Shown in pieces: positions 47,655 through 58,800 of a DNA stretch of 64,000 nt (position 1 is its first letter; every line of letters starts with the position of its first letter). The notes under the pieces were generated by a model. That model was not told the DNA's origin. It saw only the letters and a program-made list of their open reading frames with translations, and did no database searches. Location: positions 3,314,001 to 3,378,000 of the forward strand of contig JAXBDG010000002.1 in assembly GCA_036320915.1 (NCBI GenBank). The letters run 5' to 3'. The position numbers and the translations under genes are program-made. The stretch is from Linnemannia elongata. Its lineage: Eukaryota > Mortierellomycota > Mortierellomycetes > Mortierellales > Mortierellaceae.

Positions 47655-48051
47655 TTAGAGTGAGAGAGTGATGAAGAGAGGAAGGAGGGGATCAAAGAAA
47701 GGAGCCGTCCGTGTGCTGAGGGGCTGCTTTTAGGTGAGAGTCGGATCTGAGGAAGAGATATCAAGAAAAAGTGGCGTCATCAATTAGAGAGGCAAAAAAG
47801 TAACTGTTCAATTACAGGGGGTATGTGCCATCTTCACCTTCACCATTCCCGCCTGAACTAGCCAAATTCTTCTTCAAGAACCTCGTCCACTTCTCTCTTC
47901 TTCGTCGATCCTTTTCTCTCCCTCCACACCCACACTCTCATAACCACTCTTTTTTTTATTCTTTTCCCAACAACATCCTTGCCTTGCTTAATACAACAAA
48001 CTCGGCACATTCCAAGGAATACCCTCTCGATCCTCCACAGCTCCTATCACC
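47655..48051. promoter_or_regulatory. Bidirectional promoter region, BolA / PNS1
   Basis: 397 bp between divergent start codons at 47654 and 48052. It is C/T-rich in the last 200 nt before PNS1. No specific element was recognised. Confidence 0.45.
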
Positions 48052-50467
48052 ATGGCGCACTACAACCCTCCAGACCAACAACAGCAGTATCCTCCGCCTC
48101 AGCAGCCATACCACAACCAAGGTCAACAACAACAACAACAGTACGCTTATAATGCCCAGCAACAACCCGCATACAAACCCAACACCCAGCATCAACAGTG
48201 GGGCCTCCAACAAGATCCTCAACAGCAGTACTTTGGCGCACCATCGGGTGTCCCTCAAGGCCAGCCCATGACAGGTGTCGTGCCTCCAGCCTACGAGACC
48301 GCGCCGTATGATGGAACAGTTAACCCAGAGTCGGGTTTACCAGCAAAATTCAACCCTCGTCCACGTTACAACGATTGCTGGGCATTCTTCCTGTTTATCG
48401 CCCAACTTGCTGCGTTTATCGTTCTTTCGGGTTTCGCGATCAGACAGATCAGCCGGGATCGCCAGAATGACCAGAATGGATACTACGCAGCACCGGGACA
48501 ACAAGCCCCCGGAGTGGCTCTTGGCTTCTTCTCTAAGGGTGGCCTTATTACGATGCTGATCTCTGTGCTGACGGGTGCTGTGATTGCGGTGCTTTACTTC
48601 ATGCTGACGGAAGCGTAAGTTCTTTGGTCATATCAATCACATCATGTCATTGTCGGGGTCCTTTTGCTTTCTTGTTTGTTACTGCTGACACGATAACGAG
48701 AAAACGATAACGTAAAAAAAAAAAATAATGCGCCCTTCCGGACTAGTCCTGGTATGAGCGCATGGGTTTCACAAGAGCATAAAAAATCACATCCATCTTA
48801 ACTCCATGTTGTCTCTCGCTCTCTCTCCAATAGGTTCCCGCGTCAGGTGATTAAGGTATCTATCCTCCATAGGAACACAATGCACGGGCACGGAACACTG
48901 AACAAGGGCACCACAGCAACAGCCTGCTACTTGTTACCTCTCTCTCAAGGAACGGAGACTAACCTGCCTGTCTGTCTTTCTGTCTTTCTGTCTGTCTGTC
49001 TGTTTGCGCAAATCATCACCTTGCATCAATGCCATTTAGGTCACGTTTGCACTGAGCATCATCGCCTATCTCGCGGTCGCCGTCTACTACTTTGTTCGAA
49101 GGCTGTGGATGCCTGCCATCTTTGGCCTCATCTTTGGTCTGCTCTATGCCTCGATGTGGTTCTTCTGGCAGAGTCGCATCCCCTTTGCAACGTATGTCAA
49201 TTCCTCATTCACAACCATGGTCACGATGTATTACGTTTTAGTACAGATGAGAATATGCATTCCCTCCCTCTTCTCTTATTCACACTCTTTTTTTTTTTTT
49301 TGTTCGCTGGGAATAGGGAGATGCTGAGAGCGGTGACATCCATTTCGAAAAAGTACCCAGCAACCTTCGTGCTTGCCTTCCTCGGTCTTTTTGTCCAGAT
49401 CGCCTATTCTGTCTACTTCATTGTTGTCATTAGCGGATGCTACGAGATGTACTATGATCAAGCCACGCGGACCACGCCAGGAAAGCTCAAGGCGTAAGTT
49501 CGCGTAGGACGCGCCTCAAAATGAATCACGCGAGGTTTGGCTTGCGATGTTTACTACATGAAACGAGGAGCGCTAAACTAAACTTATATTTCATTTCGTT
49601 CATGAATTGAACCCCTAGGCTGATTGTGTTCTGCTTCTTCTCGTTTTACTGGACGTCTCAGGTCATCAAGAACATTATCCATGTCACCATTGCAGGAGTC
49701 TTTGCGACCTACTACTTTATGGCAGGATCGCCCCAGGGCATGAGCAAGTCTCCGACTATGGCTAGTTTCAAGCGCGCTTGCACTACTTCTATCGGCAGTA
49801 TCTGCTTCGGGTCCTTGATCATCGCCATTATCCAGACCCTGAGAGCTCTTACCCAGATCCTGCGAGGCGATGGAAACGACGGTATCATGGCCTTCATTGC
49901 ATGCATCATTGACTGCTTCCTCGGTAAGTCATGTGTGGTGTTTCTGTGACGAAGAATCTCTACGTTGAACGATAAGACAAATTACCTAACCTCGCAAACC
50001 TGCAATATGAATGAGTAGCCTGCTTGCAGGGAATGATCGAATATGTCAACAAGTACGCGTTCTGCCAGGTGGCCATCTACGGAAAGGCATATATCCCAGC
50101 AGCTCGCGACACATGGAACATCTTGAAGGACAGAGGCATTGTGCAGATTATCAACGACAACCTCATCGGAAACGTTTGGGCAATGGGCGCCATTATGGCC
50201 GGGGTCCTCTCAGGACTGGCCAGTTACCTCTACCTGCGCTTTGCTAACCCGTCCTTCAACTCGAATGGCGAATTCACCTATGTTATTGTGGTGATGGCGT
50301 TTGTGCTGGGTCTGCAGATGCTATTTACTGTTGGAACCGTCATTGACAGCGGTGTAGCAACCACATTCGTCTGTCTGGCTGAGGACCCGGCTGCTCTCGC
50401 TAGAACTAAGCCAGGTAACGTGCATGATGATTTGGTACCCGTTTGTTGTCTGTTAAGAATAGATGAC

Positions 50468-50505
<38 letters not shown>

Positions 50506-50935
50506 AAGAGAGAGAGCAAATGCAAAACAAAGAAAAAGGATGGCTCATTTTCCATTTTTTATTCTCTCATCATCCTCTCCTGCTTTATTTTTGTATCCGA
50601 TCACTCCACTGACCGTTTTATATTTTCCTCTCTTGGACCGTTGGGCCTGTCTTGCTTGCTACCTAATTAGAACTGTTTGAGCGCATCCGTGCGACATGGC
50701 CTGCGGTCGTTCAGGTAAAGATAACGAAAAGACCGAGAGCGTGAGCGAAAGATGAAAAAATAGAACGGAATTAGGAGGAAGAGGAGAGAAAAAGGGACAC
50801 AAGAGTTTGACAATTCTACCGATGACACAAACAAACAGACAAACAAACAACAACGAACGCAAGGCATGAAAGCAAATTGCTCACCTAAAATTCTTTTTGT
50901 AATCCCTTTTTGTGCTTTCTTAGGGTGTAAACTAA
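48052..50935 (+). CDS. PNS1: Choline-transporter-like membrane protein (CTL/SLC44, yeast Pns1)
   Basis: Eight exons: 48052-48614, 48834-48855, 49040-49191, 49317-49493, 49619-49923, 50019-50414, 50671-50714 and 50924-50935, encoding 556 residues, near the 539 of yeast Pns1. A Gln/Pro/Tyr-rich cytosolic tail of about 100 residues precedes about ten membrane helices. Family marks are FNPRPRYNDCWAFFLFIAQL, the VIKNIIHVTIAGVFATYYF segment, GSLIIAIIQTLRALTQ, ACLQGMIEYVNKYAFCQVAI with YGKAYIPAARDTW, and near the end FVCLAEDPAALARTKPELFE then WPAVVQGVN. Animal relatives move choline at the plasma membrane; the yeast protein's substrate is unsettled. Exon 2 is 22 nt and the last exon only encodes GVN plus stop. 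Intron 6 has a 35-nt A run. Confidence 0.94.
50469..50503 (+). repeat. Poly(A) run of 35 nt in PNS1 intron 6
   Basis: Uninterrupted A run on the sense strand, 54 nt after the intron donor at 50415. Confidence 0.9.
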
Positions 50936-51430
50936 GAGCTTATTCACTCCAGTCTTTTTTGACACGAATGGAGAAAGACCCTTGACACGGACCCCTCCTC
51001 CGCTGTCCAAAACACCAATTTTCATACGAGAAGGCATTGCTTGTAAATAAACAAATAAACTCGTCAAGAAACACAACCAGGCGGACAGGACGGACAAACA
51101 AACAGTGGATTTTCTCTCGACCAAAGTAAAATGAACAAGATCAAGATGAAAAGCAAGGCATGAGAGAAATGTAACATATAATTGCGGGATGATTGTGGTT
51201 GTTTCTTTCAGCAATAATCCGCATCATCTTTTGGCTCTTGATGTGGGCAAACGGAGGTCCCAAGATTGAGATCCCTCTGATGGATGCGGCATGTATCGGC
51301 AACCGTCAACGGATGAATTAACGGTCGTTGTCTTTGGTCTTTGTCCGTTAACATTGCTGTCCCCATTTACTGCTCCATTTATGCGCACATACATACAAGT
51401 GCATCATCTTTTTGTGCAAAAAAGAAAAGG

Positions 51431-51455
51431 CGAGGCAAGGCAAGGCAAGGCAAGG
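51431..51455 (+). repeat. AAGGC pentanucleotide repeat
   Basis: Four tandem GGCAA units inside a longer G/A-rich stretch. The complementary unit (CTTGC) recurs at about 54661-54680. Confidence 0.8.
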
Positions 51456-51558
51456 GAATGAGGGGAGAAGGAAAGGGAAGGGAAGGGAGGGGAGGTATTC
51501 ACAGATGCTGGGAACCCTGCTCATTCATTGGTGCCCTCACCTGCTCTCCTTCTCCTTC

Positions 51559-51561
<3 letters not shown>

Positions 51562-51619
<58 letters not shown>
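51562..51619 (+). repeat. Compound TC then CA microsatellite
   Basis: About 19 TC units followed directly by about 10 CA units. Confidence 0.95.
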
Positions 51620-52356
51620 TTTCTCTCTGGCACTCACTCATCAACCCAAAATAACATTTCTGTACCCATGTCTAGCAGCTGTCAAAAATCATATAGGTCT
51701 GTACACATACATTGGGCGTGTGTGTTGTGTGTGCTCACAAACACCCCCCTTCCTGGGTTTCAACATCCCCTTCTTATTCCTTGCCTTTCTTAATATCTGT
51801 TATCAACCCTTTACGATCACACCGCACTGACTTTTTAACTTTGGCCTTGACTTCATTGATAGACGACCAGCCCCCCCCTTTCAAACCACCAGACAGTCAG
51901 GCTATTTTGAAACGACTCGCGCGCCAGCTATTGCCGAAGGATTATTATTACATTTCATATTCCAGCTCGCTCGCTAACGCTTGATGAAAAGGGATCGAGA
52001 CTTGGAGTCGACGAAATGGGTTAAGTAAGGGCAAAGGGGTCCATAATATTAGCTTTATTGAAGGGGGTCGCCCCGTCGCAGTGTCCTACACCGCGGGGAC
52101 ACAGATTGTTCATTGTTCGAAATGAAATGTCTTCCTCCATCCAACTGTCACACGTAGTGACGCAAGGAAGAATGAAATATACTAAATATTTGACAGAAGG
52201 ATAACGCAATTCTCGTTCGAACCACTACTAGTTTACCAATATATTCCTTTATTTTCTCAAGGGAAAACGAACAACGACCGTTTTCTTGGAAATGCAATAA
52301 CAAAGACATCATTTGTTGCACGGTCCAAAGAAAATGCGGGTGTCCGGGAGATGCGA

Positions 52357-52358
<2 letters not shown>

Positions 52359-52406
<48 letters not shown>
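52359..52406 (+). repeat. GA dinucleotide microsatellite
   Basis: 24 perfect GA units. Confidence 0.95.
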
Positions 52407-52409
<3 letters not shown>

Positions 52410-53036
52410 GTAGGGAGGGAAGAGAGATGCGGAGGTTGGTCCAATGCGCGTGATTGAAAAAAGCAGTTATTTCTTCCAGGGAAAAAGAGAGGAAAGTCAA
52501 GAGAGCATACCTCACAACAATAACGACATGAACAACCCCATCTGCATTTCAGCTAGAAAAAAAAAAATGCTCTCTTCCACATAATGCAATGTATGTGCGT
52601 GTGGGCAGTAATGGGAAGTAGGGCCACTAGATAGGTACAGAAAAGAAAGAGAACAGCCCGTTGGCCAACATTAGAATGAGGTTTTTTTTTTTCTTTTTCG
52701 GACGTACCATCCACGAATGTATTTTCGTTGCATTTTCGTTCTCTCTCTTCTTTCTTTCTCGTCTTCTCGTTCTCTTTTCATTACTGCTCTGCTCATCTCA
52801 TCTCAGTCGTTGTGTATGTGTAATGTATGTATGCGAGGAGAAAAGGGGATAGAAGTACGCGCACAACCAAACAGACGGGGGTGTTGACTAGAGAAAGGGC
52901 ATGAAAGGAAGGGGATGGACTTCTTAGTGGTGGAGGAGAGGGGGAGGCATGACTTGAGTAAAGGACATGAATGACATACATACCGTTCGTAATTGACCTG
53001 TTGTATAAAGGGGGTCTTCGCCTTCGACCACTTCAT

Positions 53037-53040
<4 letters not shown>

Positions 53041-53072
<32 letters not shown>
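53041..53072 (+). repeat. CT dinucleotide microsatellite
   Basis: 16 perfect CT units in the presumed leader of the serine-rich gene. Confidence 0.95.
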
Positions 53073-53075
<3 letters not shown>

Positions 53076-53502
53076 ACTTCTCATCCACATCCACACCCAC
53101 ACATTTTAGTAGACCATTGACCCCATCCAGCTTGTCAACGCGACTGTACCCCTTTACCATCCTCTTACCGTCGAGCTGCTATTTCTTCCCATTTTCCATT
53201 CTTCCCAGCCTATTAGTTCACTACTTGTCATACCATACACACAGACCTCTTCCCTTCAATTGTCCCGTTCTTCCCAGCTCATTCAATCGATCCAATCCCA
53301 TTGAACAAACCCTCTGCTGTAACACGTCAAACACAAACAAAAACGCACGCCTAATAGAATAGGACAACACACACACAGTGAGAGAGCACCTTGCCCCTCT
53401 TTATTCCTTTGCTTTTTACAGCTTGTTGCTAATACCACTTGTGCTACCACACCAGAAGTTCGCTCTGTCACTCTCTCGCTCTTGCACTCTCGTACTCTCT
53501 TC

Positions 53503-53531
53503 CTCTCATTACTCTCATTACTCTCATTACT
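53503..53531 (+). repeat. Short tandem repeat of a 9-nt unit
   Basis: Three copies of CTCATTACT in the C/T-rich leader upstream of the serine-rich gene. Confidence 0.7.
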
Positions 53532-53787
53532 CCCTTACTCTTTCTCCACTCTCTCATCGCACATAAAACATAACACGCCTCGACGTCAGTTAACATTCTC
53601 GGACACTTTTTTATTTTTTGCTCCTTGACATTTTTTTTATATATATACTCCCTGCTTTCCTCCCCTTCGTACCTTTCTTTCCTCTCTTTTCCTCTCCTTC
53701 AATCTTCATTTCTCTTTTCTCCTACTTTCTCATATCTTCATACTTCCACAACAACTTACACTTTTTATATACATAACCATATCAATC

Positions 53788-54267
53788 ATGACTCGCTCTC
53801 CTTCCTCTCCCACTATGTCGATCGCCTCCATCTCCTCAACCTCCACTGTCACCCCCAAGAAGACCCGCCGCTTCTCTATCGTTCGCCTCTTCAGCAGCAA
53901 CAACTCTTCCTCTACCCCACTCTCAGCCTCTAGCTCATCCACAACCTTGAACGACGCTAACACCCCATACCGCCACTCCATGAGTCCCAAAACCTCGTCC
54001 TCGTCCATGGATACTATGCAAACAGAGATCATGCGTGAGCGCCGCAAATCCATCGCTGCCTTGACCAACTCGCCTCGCTACTCGATGAGTCTCGACTTCA
54101 GACCCGCCTCAGGACGTCGCCCTATCCTCGGAGGTCGCAAGGAGTCTGCCGTCCCACAGGTCGAGATGAACGAGAAAATGCGAGAGTTTGACGAGTTGCT
54201 TCAGACCCGCAAGACCAGCACCATCCGCATTTCGCTCACCCCCAGCCTCCTCCAGGACACCTACTAA
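53788..54267 (+). CDS. Small serine-rich basic protein, uncharacterised
   Basis: Single exon, 159 residues. There is no signal peptide or membrane helix. The first 90 residues are Ser/Thr-rich with an early basic patch (PKKTRRFSIVRLFSS). Two stretches look more constrained: EIMRERRKSIAALTNSPRYS, with an RRKS site suitable for basophilic kinases, and the C-terminal MREFDELLQTRKTSTIRISL ending in PSLLQDTY. Codon use is C-rich at third positions, like the other genes here, which supports real coding. A long C/T-rich leader precedes the ATG and an AATAAA lies 368 nt after the stop. No family is recognised; a phosphoregulated cytosolic protein is a guess. Confidence 0.8.
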   Translation: MTRSPSSPTMSIASISSTSTVTPKKTRRFSIVRLFSSNNSSSTPLSASSSSTTLNDANTPYRHSMSPKTSSSSMDTMQTEIMRERRKSIAALTNSPRYSMSLDFRPASGRRPILGGRKESAVPQVEMNEKMREFDELLQTRKTSTIRISLTPSLLQDTY

Positions 54268-54634
54268 GGTCGCGTCTTGGTCGGCACACAAAAAGGGTTA
54301 CATATCTAGTCCCTTCGACAACACCACCACCCCCTCTTGTATATCTTCTGTCTGTCGAAGATAGGATTACTCCCTCCTTTTCTTTCCCCTCTCACTATTT
54401 GAGAATTGGATGGCCTGGTAGCTACTCCTTCTTTAGTGATGGGCCCTTTCTCTCCACTTTTGCTTTTTTTTTTTTGCTTCTGTTTTTATCATGTACTTTT
54501 TCCTCTCTTGTCTTTTTAACACATTGTACCATAGCACCCAAAATTACTATAGAACATCGCTTTCAGCGAAGTTGTTTGAAATGAACTCTTTTTCACGACT
54601 ATAATACCCACTACTTAATACTAGAAACGACCAT

Positions 54635-54640
54635 AATAAA
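54635..54640 (+). terminator. Candidate polyadenylation signal of the serine-rich gene
   Basis: Canonical AATAAA hexamer 368 nt after the stop codon at 54267; weak by itself in a fungus. Confidence 0.35.
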
Positions 54641-56504
54641 CCCTTTATCCCACATTCCATCTTGCCTTGCCTTGCACTTACCTTCCCCGTGCCTTGCCTG
54701 TGGGACATGACCTTGACGGGCCTGGGCGTATGCACAATGCAAAAAAATGAAAAGCAAGGCAAGCCTAATGCATCTAGCCCTGCCTGCATGCTCGCTTGCT
54801 GGCCTACCAGCCTCGCCTTTGCCCTTGCCCTTACCCTCCCCCCTGAGATTGAGTGCATAACAGGCAAAAAAATCTGTCCATCTACGTCTTTGTGCGTCTA
54901 ATTCCATCCCCACTCTCTCTTTTCTGCTCTCGATGGGTGTATGTTGTCCTCTTCTTCTCTTCCTCTCTGTCTCCTTGACCAATTGCTTTCTTTTCATTCA
55001 TGCTTTGTTTCTTGCTCTGTAGCGTCTAGTCCTCTCTTCCACAAAAAAGGAATGAACCCATGCACATGCACACATACAAGCGCAAAATTACGGTGGTGGT
55101 GCAAATGATTCCAATTCAAACAGACAATCGTCCCGAGGGAGGTTCATTCATGTGTCCAGTACGCTTGCGTGTGCTTAGCTACGAATGAACGAAAAACAAG
55201 GCCGTGATATCCAAGTGCATGGCTCGTTCTTATTTTCCTCCCCTCACTCCTCTTCTCTCCCCTTTTTTCCCATTACCCTTCGCCTCTCTCTCTCCCTCTC
55301 TCGCGCGCGCTCACTCTGCCTCTCCCCTTTTTGGAGCATGGGCGTGCATGGTTTAATTGGAAATCATCTTTGGCTTTGTCGACATTTGCCAGCTTTGTTT
55401 ATTTGTTTGTCCTCTTTCGTGCCCTACGCCCCCTATTCTTATTGCATTGCTTTGTTCGCTTATTTGTTTATGTTTTAGTTCGCAGGGCTTGTTTGTATGT
55501 TTATCCCATCCCTCCCCTCCCCCGCTCCCCAAACCACATCGCACAAATGGAATTTGCTTTTTTTATAGTAGTGCTCGATGGTTGGATGAGTGTTGTGCGA
55601 CAGGGCTGACAGCCACACGGGAAGAAAGGTTGGTAAGAAAGATGCAAAGGGGAGAATAAATAGATTATGAAGAGTGGGAGGAGGAGGAGGAGGGCGATGC
55701 ATTATGGCTCTGCTTATCCAGCCAGCCTGTCAATCCCTTCATCCACCCGGTCAGCCAGCCAGCCATCTAACCCGCGAGTCAGCCCTATTGTATCCAGACT
55801 TCCCAATCAGCCCAAAGCTCAAGCCCAATTGTTCAGAGCGAAAGCGGAAAAGAGGGGGAAAGGATTTAAAGCGGCGGGATCTCTGTAAACACAAGGCCGA
55901 CCTTGTCTACCAATGTCCAAATGAGTATGCTTGATATTCGACTATGATGCCTGGCCGCATGACTTTCATCTCTCTCCTCTCCTCTTTTTATCCTTGTCCT
56001 TTCATCTTGTAAGCCTGCCAGCAGTCATCCATTCATGAATAAATGATAGACAAATATTCCAACTCTTACCGCGCGAGCGTGTGCGTGTCCTTTTTTAACA
56101 TTTCTCAGCTCTCCTTATATATATATATATATATTTATTATTATTATTATTTTTTCAACAGAAGAAATCTCCTTAGACAAATACGCGCGTTCTTCGAGAT
56201 GCTTAGATGCACCTTCCTCAGGAATGCGTTATGTCAAGAAGAGTGAAGGGGAGAGAGGAGAAAGGACGGAAATGAAGAGGAGAAAAAGGACCCTCTTTTC
56301 ATTTTTCTCGCACATTGTGTTGCAAGATGACTTACGGTGTTGAAAGAGACATACTCCGTTCACTTTGAGAACGCCACTAAAATTCACAGCACACCATCGT
56401 AGTAGAGAGTTCATCCACAACATCCTTACCTACAACTAGAAAGAGATCGCTGTTGCAAAACAAAAGAAAACGTGCTAATTGAGAATGCATCTTCCTCTCG
56501 CTTA

Positions 56505-56597
56505 CTGAACCCTACTTAGTCTCGACCCATCCCTTATAACCGGAGCCAACGTCTGAAAGAGATAGCTTTCTTTGGGCTGAGACTAGGTAGGGCTCAG
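56505..56597. repeat. Foldback (inverted-repeat) element copy 2
   Basis: The left end, 56505-56528, and the right end, 56574-56597, are inverted repeats matching at 20 of 24 positions (beginning CTGAACCCTACTTAGTC and ending GACTAGGTAGGGCTCAG). The segment 56523-56558 matches the reverse complement of the right arm of the element in the GST intron. Length is about 93 bp with no coding capacity. Confidence 0.78.
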
Positions 56598-58021
56598 CGG
56601 GTTCTGTGAGTTCCACTGAGCTAAGCTGTCGATGGGTAACATTGTAAGCTGTTATCCCAATCGTCTTGATACAATTGCGAACTGATTGTAGGACGCTTAT
56701 GAACACGCTGCCTCTCCAGGCCTCGGTATTGGAGATAGTCGAGTCAAAATACAATTGAATGATACGTTACCGGAAAGCACAATCTATTATCTTCGTAGCC
56801 TGGGAATGCACACAGCTAAAGTGTTTGTAACAGAGTTGTCTTTTGATTCTTCTAGATTTTCTTACTTTCGCTCGCTTCCCTGGCGATGCCACTCTCACAC
56901 CATTCGCTCCCAACCCTCTCATACCACCAGATCGCCCAGGTGAACCCTGGCAAATCGCTTTGTAAGAGTTGGTAAGCGACAAAGCCAACTCCCACTCTCT
57001 TATGACTGTCATGCGACAATGGGTACCAAAGATGCGTTCCCTCTCCGTCACTGAGAATGGTTTCCCATAATCTCTGGATACACGGACATCCAGTCATTCT
57101 TCTCCTTATTATCTAGTATATGAAAAGTACATGGTTCAAGACATTCTCCCTCTTTACCTTTATGGATGCGAGATCGTCGCCTGTCGATTTCCTTCTAGCT
57201 CTTGGGGAATGTGCGGCATTTTTCTTTCGTTGACAAGTCTCTCGGAGCTTGGAGATGGTTGGAAATAGAAAGAGTCATCGCAGCGCCAAGAAAAACGACT
57301 CTAAAGGAAACATTGAAGAAGCTGGATAATATGAGAGAGGGCAACTCGCTCTACCACCTTTTGTCCACTGTCCGATTTTTATTTCTTTGCAGGTCCTATG
57401 TAGTCCTAGCTCTACCTCTTTTAGACGTCCTTCCCAACGTACGAATGGCAAGCATCCAATGACCCACTTTGTTTGTTGTTCTCTTTTTGTGTCCGCTGTG
57501 TTTGTTTCCCAAGATACAAAAAGCGCTTGTCTGTCGCGGTTACAAAAACAAGAAACAATGCGCGAATTGATAGCGGATTAGAGTGTCGCCCGCTTTGGTC
57601 AGCCCTGTTTTCATTTCCGTTGTTCGACTATTCTTGAGAGCCTAGACAAACTGAGAGCACAAGGGTCCATTCTGAAAAAGAGGGTGTGGGGTGATGGTGT
57701 TGACGGTTGGAATGGCAGTGGGCTGATGGAGTGGATATGCTATCTAAGGTTCGAGAGGCTTTTGTTTGCCAACTGAAAAGATTCCCTTTGGAGTTGGTTG
57801 GCAGGGATGTGCTTGTCTGTTTAAAGATGCGCTGTTTGTTATTTCCAAGTCAGAGAAACATGACGCACACACAAGCAATGAAAGTTTTAGCGGGTTCATG
57901 TTCGATCCACTTTTTCAAGCGCAAATGCCATCCAACGATGAAGAGGACATATGAATAGTAAAGAGGAACAACTTTCTTTCTTTCTCTCCTTCACAGACTC
58001 ACGCAATCGGTCATCCCGTAG

Positions 58022-58065
<44 letters not shown>
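58022..58065 (+). repeat. Poly(A) run of 44 nt
   Basis: Uninterrupted A run in intergenic DNA, the longest homopolymer in the window. Confidence 0.9.
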
Positions 58066-58067
<2 letters not shown>

Positions 58068-58800
58068 TACGGTCGAAGAGGAGGAAGCGATTGCCAGAAC
58101 GGCGACCAAATATGCAAATAGACAATTTTAGGGGTGCAGAAGCGCAACTCAACAATAAAGAAGATTCTAATCGTGAGACATTCAGAGGCGATGTTTGGTG
58201 AGACAAACACCACAAAAAAGCGCCGTGCTACCATCGTCATCATTGATTTTGTTTCATTTTTTTTTTTTTTTTTCACCATCTCTCATTCTCCCACTCTCTC
58301 TTAACACTCAATCGCCACTCGTCTCCTGCTCTGCCCATTCGTCAGTCCAGTCTGTTATTTTCGATCAATTTTGTCCGGATGAATGAAGCACCCTCGGGTG
58401 AGTGAAGCAGTCTGTGTGATCGTCCTGGGTCGAAGAAAGAGACACCGAGAACCCAAGATGCCCAATGGATGATCACCGCACCTTTTTACTAAACTCAGGG
58501 GATCGAGGTTTAAAAAGACGGCTGTTCTCCTTCTTTGCAGTGGTTCTTCTCGGCCTCCTTTCCCTCCCCTCGTCGCCTCCTTTTATTCTCCCGCCAAATT
58601 CTCCCCTTTTCTTTCCTCTTCTCCACATATAACTACTCTTTCAAAAGTCGATCCTTTACACTTTTTCTTCTTGATCTTCATCTCAATTGCTGCTGTAACC
58701 CTCCAAGCAAACTCTCATACGACATATTCTTACTCCCACCACCACCACCACTACCACAACAACAACAACAACAAAAACAACAGCAGAAAGAGAGACGGGT

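Larger units (their letters stand above)
50936..53787. other. Gene-poor region with simple repeats
   Basis: 2.85 kb between PNS1 and a small serine-rich gene. It contains an AAGGC pentanucleotide tract, CT/CA, AG and CT microsatellites, and a C/T-rich leader from about 53030 to 53780 that probably belongs to the next gene. Two stretches of non-repetitive sequence (about 51215-51320 and 52021-52210) look more complex than their surroundings and may be relics, but no gene can be supported. Confidence 0.55.
54268..58800. other. Gene-poor 4.5 kb region
   Basis: No supportable gene on either strand. It contains CTTGC-type pentanucleotide repeats near 54660-54840, C/T-rich stretches, AT and ATT repeats near 56118-56151, the second foldback element copy at 56505-56597, a complex possibly relic stretch at about 56850-57120 with local hairpins, and a 44-nt A run (58022-58065). 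The last 400 nt are pyrimidine-rich and probably the leader of the next gene. Confidence 0.55.

Noticed and set aside
50715..50744. Read-through end of PNS1 giving a tail VKITKRPRA
   Set aside because: A good GTAAAG donor at 50715 and an acceptor at 50923 give the more family-like ending VVQGVN.
52200..52225. GTTCGAACC as a tRNA T-loop
   Set aside because: No matching T-stem, anticodon arm or acceptor stem at the required spacing.
50936..58800. CRISPR-like array or gene cluster in the repeat-rich region
   Set aside because: Repeats are simple-sequence tracts without regular unique spacers, and the genome is eukaryotic.
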